DNA of 9,114 nt from an uncultured Clostridiaceae bacterium (lineage in GTDB: Bacteria; Bacillota; Clostridia; TANB77; CAG-508), in the NCBI GenBank assembly GCA_958402495.1, contig CATXTS010000083.1, positions 1-9,114 on the forward strand, written 5' to 3'. The notes beneath the pieces are model-generated. The model was given only the letters and a program-made list of their open reading frames with translations. It ran no database searches and was not told where the DNA came from. Of this stretch, positions 6,425-9,114 are shown one piece after another. The translations under genes were made by a program, and so were the position numbers. Position 1 is the stretch's first letter, and each line of letters starts with the position of its first letter.

Positions 6425-6895
6425 CTATTTTCTATTCATCTCAAAGTCATAAGCATTTGCATAATCAAAAGTAGCACTAATACTTAATTGTGTACTTTCT
6501 CCTGGCTGTAATTCTTTTACAAAACCTCCTACAGTAACTATTTCATTCTCAGATTTATCTATAATTTTAATTGTAATCGGATATCCTCCTTTTATAGAAT
6601 CACTGGTATTGGTAATCGTCCCTAATAATAAGGATACATTATCTTTTTCCGTTAGTTGAAAATTGGTGATTTCCATTCCCTCAAATTTTTTTGTTTCTGC
6701 TAATTTGGTACTATTGTTTAATTTTGTTCCATCCTCTAAGATTTCTACAAATTCTTCTTTTGTAGTATCTTCTACTTCTCCCCCAGTTTGTACTTCACTT
6801 TTTTGCATCATAAACCATATTATGATGGCCAATATAGCAATTACTATTAGTATAATTGTAACAACAATTGCTTTTCTTTCTTTTGTTTTTTTCAT
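6425..6895 (-). CDS. Single-pass membrane protein with FxLYD-like extracytoplasmic domain
   Basis: This 156-residue protein has a short basic cytoplasmic N-terminus (MKKTKERK), one transmembrane helix at about 9-30, an acidic linker (35-55), and an extracytoplasmic domain at about 70-156. The domain shows the FxLYD-like pattern: LLLGTITNTSDS (an N-T-S strand), a bulky hydrophobic strand TIKIIDKSENEIVTVGGFV, then the hallmark ELQPGESTQLSISATF leading to a C-terminal YDFEM. FxLYD domains are small beta-sandwiches of cell-envelope proteins, so a role in surface assembly or anchoring is inferred, not shown. The stop is 15 bp before the start of the 1005-residue surface protein, which points to co-transcription and joint function. 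The ATG at 6895 follows a strong AAGGAGG 7 nt upstream. No lipobox is present. Confidence 0.8.
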   Translation of the reverse strand: MKKTKERKAIVVTIILIVIAILAIIIWFMMQKSEVQTGGEVEDTTKEEFVEILEDGTKLNNSTKLAETKKFEGMEITNFQLTEKDNVSLLLGTITNTSDSIKGGYPITIKIIDKSENEIVTVGGFVKELQPGESTQLSISATFDYANAYDFEMNRK

Positions 6896-6929
6896 TTAAT
6901 TTCCTCCTTAAAAAGTATTCAAATTCGGT

Positions 6930-6958
6930 AATATAAGTAAATATTTTATTTTTATTAA
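6930..6958 (-). promoter_or_regulatory. Candidate promoter of the FxLYD/surface-protein operon
   Basis: On the minus strand TTAATA (6953-6958) and TATATT (6930-6935) are separated by 17 bp. A transcript from about 6923 would have a leader of about 28 nt carrying AAGGAGG. Both hexamers are imperfect. The remaining spacer up to the spoIIQ terminator (6959-7080) holds nothing else I can name. Confidence 0.4.
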
Positions 6959-7080
6959 TACTTTTCTACCTACTTTTTAATGATTTTACTATAGATTATT
7001 TTTTATGAATCTTTTTTTATGTATATCAGTTGTTAATCTTTGTATATTTTTTCTTCACAAATTTTTAATTTAAAAATTGT

Positions 7081-7118
7081 ATAAAAATACTCCCAACTTG
7101 AGTTGAGAGTATTTTTAT
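7081..7118 (-). terminator. Rho-independent terminator of spoIIQ
   Basis: Arms 7081-7092 and 7107-7118 pair perfectly over 12 bp. One C-A mismatch follows, then CAAC/GTTG (7094-7097 with 7102-7105) around a 4-base loop. On the minus strand the T-tract falls in the descending arm and is followed by ACAATTTTTAAAT. It starts 10 bp after the spoIIQ stop codon and isolates spoIIQ from the surface-protein operon. Confidence 0.8.
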
Positions 7119-7127
7119 GATTTATTT

Positions 7128-7946
7128 CTATTTTATATAAATAGCAGGGTCTAAATATTCACTATCCTTTAAAATTTCAAAATGTAAATGTGGTTCATCA
7201 GCAATTTCAAAAGTAGCTGTGTTTCCAACAGTACCTATGGTTTGTCCTTGTTTTACACTTTCCTTTTCTTTTACAAATTCTGCTGTTAATAAGTTAGAAT
7301 ACACACTACAATAGCCATTGGTATGTTCTATCACAACTGTAATACCATATCTAGGGTCATTCTTAATGGATTTTATCGTTCCATCAGCAGAAGCTTTTAC
7401 AACAGTTGTTTTATCTGCTTTAATATCCATACCGGTATGTGTTACCCATTCTTTTAGAGTATTCGAATATAGTAATTTGTCTTTAGCAAATTCTTTTACT
7501 ACTTCTCCTTCTACTGGTTTTATAAAAGTAGGGTCTTTTACAGGTTCTGTTTTCGTTGTATGCGGTTCTACTACATTGGCTATGGTATTGGTTTGTGTAT
7601 TGCTCATAACATTATTCGTATTTGTGTTTTCTTTTTGCATATTGCTTGTATTGATAGCAATTTTAGTTGTATTCTCCTTTGTTGTATTTTCTTGTGTTTG
7701 TACTTCATTTACTGTTTTACCAATAGAAGTACTTGCTTGTGAAGTTTGTGTATTAGCCGTTGCCAAATCTGTAATTTTACTTCCTCCCACATCCCCTGTT
7801 TGCTCAGATGGATTTAGCATATTGCTATAAATAAAGAAAGTAATTACAAAAGCGAGAATCGCTACTAATAGTACTCCTCCTGCAATATACAACATTTTTT
7901 TAGTTTCTTGGTCTTCATGAAATATGTTTCTATTTTGTCGTTTCAT
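7128..7946 (-). CDS. spoIIQ: SpoIIQ, forespore membrane LytM/M23-domain protein of the engulfment channel
   Basis: SpoIIQ is made in the forespore and binds mother-cell SpoIIIAH across the intermembrane space, joining the two membranes in the Q-AH channel and helping engulfment. The 272-residue product has a short cytoplasmic tail, one transmembrane helix at about 19-40, a Thr/Asn/Gln-rich linker (about 47-138), and an M23 LytM domain at about 142-272. The zinc ligands are present: H170 and D174 (HTGMD), and H253-x-H255 (PHLHFEI). Known clostridial SpoIIQ proteins keep this site, whereas in Bacillus subtilis it is degenerate. The usual Y-x-H-L histidine is replaced: the segment reads YSNL, with N218. 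Assignment rests on this architecture and on spoIID directly upstream, a conserved pairing. The ATG at 7946 follows AAGGAGGA, and a sigma-F-type promoter lies at 7978-8006. A different sporulation LytM protein such as SpoIVFA is less likely given the gene order. Confidence 0.88.
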   Translation of the reverse strand: MKRQNRNIFHEDQETKKMLYIAGGVLLVAILAFVITFFIYSNMLNPSEQTGDVGGSKITDLATANTQTSQASTSIGKTVNEVQTQENTTKENTTKIAINTSNMQKENTNTNNVMSNTQTNTIANVVEPHTTKTEPVKDPTFIKPVEGEVVKEFAKDKLLYSNTLKEWVTHTGMDIKADKTTVVKASADGTIKSIKNDPRYGITVVIEHTNGYCSVYSNLLTAEFVKEKESVKQGQTIGTVGNTATFEIADEPHLHFEILKDSEYLDPAIYIK

Positions 7947-7977
7947 AAATTGTCCTCCTTAACTTTTTCTTTAGTTA

Positions 7978-8006
7978 AAGTATTTCCGCTTTTGTCAGTT
8001 TTATAC
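7978..8006 (-). promoter_or_regulatory. Sigma-F-type (forespore) promoter of spoIIQ
   Basis: On the minus strand GTATA (8002-8006) matches the sigma-F -35 consensus GywTA. GGAAATACTT (7978-7987) matches the -10 consensus GGnrAnAnTw at every defined position, with a 14-bp spacer against the usual 15 or so. Transcription would start near 7971, about 25 nt before the ATG. This agrees with the known sigma-F control of spoIIQ in other spore formers. Confidence 0.75.
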
Positions 8007-8035
8007 AAAAATTCCTTTTTCTTTAAAAATATAAT

Positions 8036-9061
8036 TTATATATCTACAATCTCTACTCCTGTATAAAAATGTTTAATAATCTCCTCATAATTGCTTCCTT
8101 GTTTTGCCATACTATCAGCACCTGTTTGACTCATTCCTACCCCATGTCCATAACCAACTACTTTAAATGTTATATTATCTGCTTCTATAGTTACTGTAAA
8201 GTTTGCTGAACGCAAATTTAAAAGAGTTCTTACCTCTACTCCAGAAAGCTGTAAGTTTCCAATTTGTATGGTTTTTACTCTATCCCCATCTGTATATTCT
8301 AGTACTTTAATACAATCTTGTGCTGAAAAATCAATAGAAAAATCGCTATGCTTGGCTTTTATTTTATCTATAAACTCTTGTTTACTAAAATTGGCTTCTG
8401 AACTATATTGGCTATAGGCATCTTCACCTGCCGTTGCTACCGCTTGTAAATATGGATAACCACTACCGCCCCATACATTTAAAGTCGTTTCTGTTTTTCC
8501 ACCACTGTTAGAATGAAAAAAAGCATTAATTGGTTTTCCTTCATAGGTAATCATTTTTCCTTGTGTACTATTTACTGCTTGTACAATTTTTTCCCAATTA
8601 CTCTGTCTAGAAGCTTCTTCCCATTTTGCTAAACGGTCATCTTTAGAAATCCATGCTTGGCAACATGCCGAATTATCACAAATATCGGCTCCTTCATGTT
8701 TTCCTCCACTATTTTGTATTTTATAAATGGTATAGGTTCTAGCAACCACTGCCTGGGCTTTTAACGCTTCTTCTTCAAAAGAAGCTGGCATTTCACTAGA
8801 AACTACGCCATATAAATAGTCATCTAACTTTACTTCTTCTATCGTATTGGTTTTGGTATGTAACAATTTTATCGTTGCATATTGTTTATAATCATAGCTA
8901 CTTTGCATTTTATCTCTGTCTTCTGGTGAACTTTTCTGTTCTTCTGGTTTATTTTCTGCTATAGCACCTACACTTTTATCTTGAAATGTTTTTGTAAAAA
9001 AAATAGGAATACAAAAACATAATAGAATAAACAATAGCGCATATCGAAATGGCTTTTTCGT
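8036..9061 (-). CDS. spoIID: SpoIID, stage II sporulation lytic transglycosylase, apparent ACG start
   Basis: SpoIID is a mother-cell membrane enzyme that cuts glycan strands at the engulfing septum, working with SpoIIP and SpoIIM. Numbering from the proposed start, the 341-residue product has a signal-anchor helix at about 7-22. The catalytic segment VVSSEMPASFEEEALKAQAV places the likely acid Glu at 90 (equivalent to Glu88 of B. subtilis). A His122-Cys128-Cys134 spacing (H-x5-C-x5-C) matches the zinc site described for Clostridioides difficile SpoIID, and the conserved GYGHGVGMSQTGA motif lies at about 303-315. The length matches B. subtilis SpoIID (about 343). In this frame no ATG or GTG lies between the upstream stop (TAA, 9077-9079) and the body. 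AAGGAGG (9070-9076) sits 8 nt before ACG (9059-9061), which would begin MKKPFRYALLFILLC, a normal SpoIID start. A TTG at 9034 is the only standard alternative; it has no ribosome site and would cut into the anchor. Confidence 0.9.
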   Translation of the reverse strand, partial: TKKPFRYALLFILLCFCIPIFFTKTFQDKSVGAIAENKPEEQKSSPEDRDKMQSSYDYKQYATIKLLHTKTNTIEEVKLDDYLYGVVSSEMPASFEEEALKAQAVVARTYTIYKIQNSGGKHEGADICDNSACCQAWISKDDRLAKWEEASRQSNWEKIVQAVNSTQGKMITYEGKPINAFFHSNSGGKTETTLNVWGGSGYPYLQAVATAGEDAYSQYSSEANFSKQEFIDKIKAKHSDFSIDFSAQDCIKVLEYTDGDRVKTIQIGNLQLSGVEVRTLLNLRSANFTVTIEADNITFKVVGYGHGVGMSQTGADSMAKQGSNYEEIIKHFYTGVEIVDI

Positions 9062-9068
9062 TTTTGTT

Positions 9069-9076
9069 CCCTCCTT
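9069..9076 (-). promoter_or_regulatory. Ribosome-binding site that points to an ACG start in spoIID
   Basis: On the minus strand AAGGAGGG is a near-perfect anti-16S match ending 7 to 8 nt before ACG at 9059-9061. It is about 35 nt from the TTG at 9034, too far to serve it. The site therefore decides in favour of initiation at the ACG position. Confidence 0.75.
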
Positions 9077-9087
9077 TTACATAGCTA

Positions 9088-9112
9088 ATTTTATTTTCAT
9101 AGAGCTTAATAT
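9088..9112 (-). promoter_or_regulatory. Tentative sigma-E-like promoter of spoIID
   Basis: On the minus strand ATATT (9108-9112) resembles the sigma-E -35 core, and AATAAAAT (9088-9095) matches 6 of 8 positions of the -10 CATACAAT. The spacer is 12 bp, one or two shorter than usual. Position is right for a leader of about 20 nt, and spoIID is under sigma-E elsewhere. The window ends too close to exclude other promoters. Confidence 0.3.
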
Positions 9113-9114
9113 TT

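Noticed and set aside
7318..7830. 170-codon plus-strand open frame opposite spoIIQ
   Set aside because: It lies wholly antisense to a well-supported gene and arises from the Thr/Asn-rich codons of its linker.

Overview
The window is AT-rich DNA from a spore-forming Gram-positive bacterium. It most likely belongs to an uncultured-type, gut-associated clostridial lineage of the Bacillota. Three things support this: adjacent spoIID and spoIIQ engulfment genes, an addA recombination nuclease of the Firmicutes type, and a surface protein with the prepilin-like N-terminus common in such clostridia. Nothing in the sequence fixes the species.

Layout, left to right. Positions 1-765 (minus) hold the N-terminal part of AddA, which runs off the left edge and has its own vegetative-type promoter. 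A hairpin-rich intergenic stretch follows, ending in a terminator for the next minus-strand gene (1003-1647), a membrane-anchored extracytoplasmic protein of unknown role. An AT-rich divergent spacer leads to a plus-strand gene for a small secreted protein (2080-2535), which is flanked by a perfect 15-bp inverted repeat. A second plus-strand gene (2908-3342) encodes a small all-helical, ferritin-like protein. It converges on a two-gene minus-strand unit (3392-6895) through a shared bidirectional terminator. That unit encodes an FxLYD-like membrane protein and a 1005-residue modular surface protein built from 182-residue Ig/FN3-like modules. The right end (7128-9061, minus) carries spoIIQ and spoIID.

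SpoIID is the mother-cell peptidoglycan transglycosylase and SpoIIQ the forespore LytM-domain partner, so the pair belongs to the engulfment machinery and channel of sporulation. A match to the sigma-F consensus sits directly before spoIIQ. The FxLYD/modular pair looks like a cell-surface adhesin or pseudopilus-like unit, but its ligand is unknown.

The most notable observations are an apparent ACG start codon for spoIID, the 15-bp inverted repeat around the secreted-protein gene, a perfect 129-bp in-frame direct repeat inside the surface protein gene, and loss of the usual auxiliary catalytic histidine in SpoIIQ. I found no tRNA, rRNA, CRISPR array, transposase or prophage gene.
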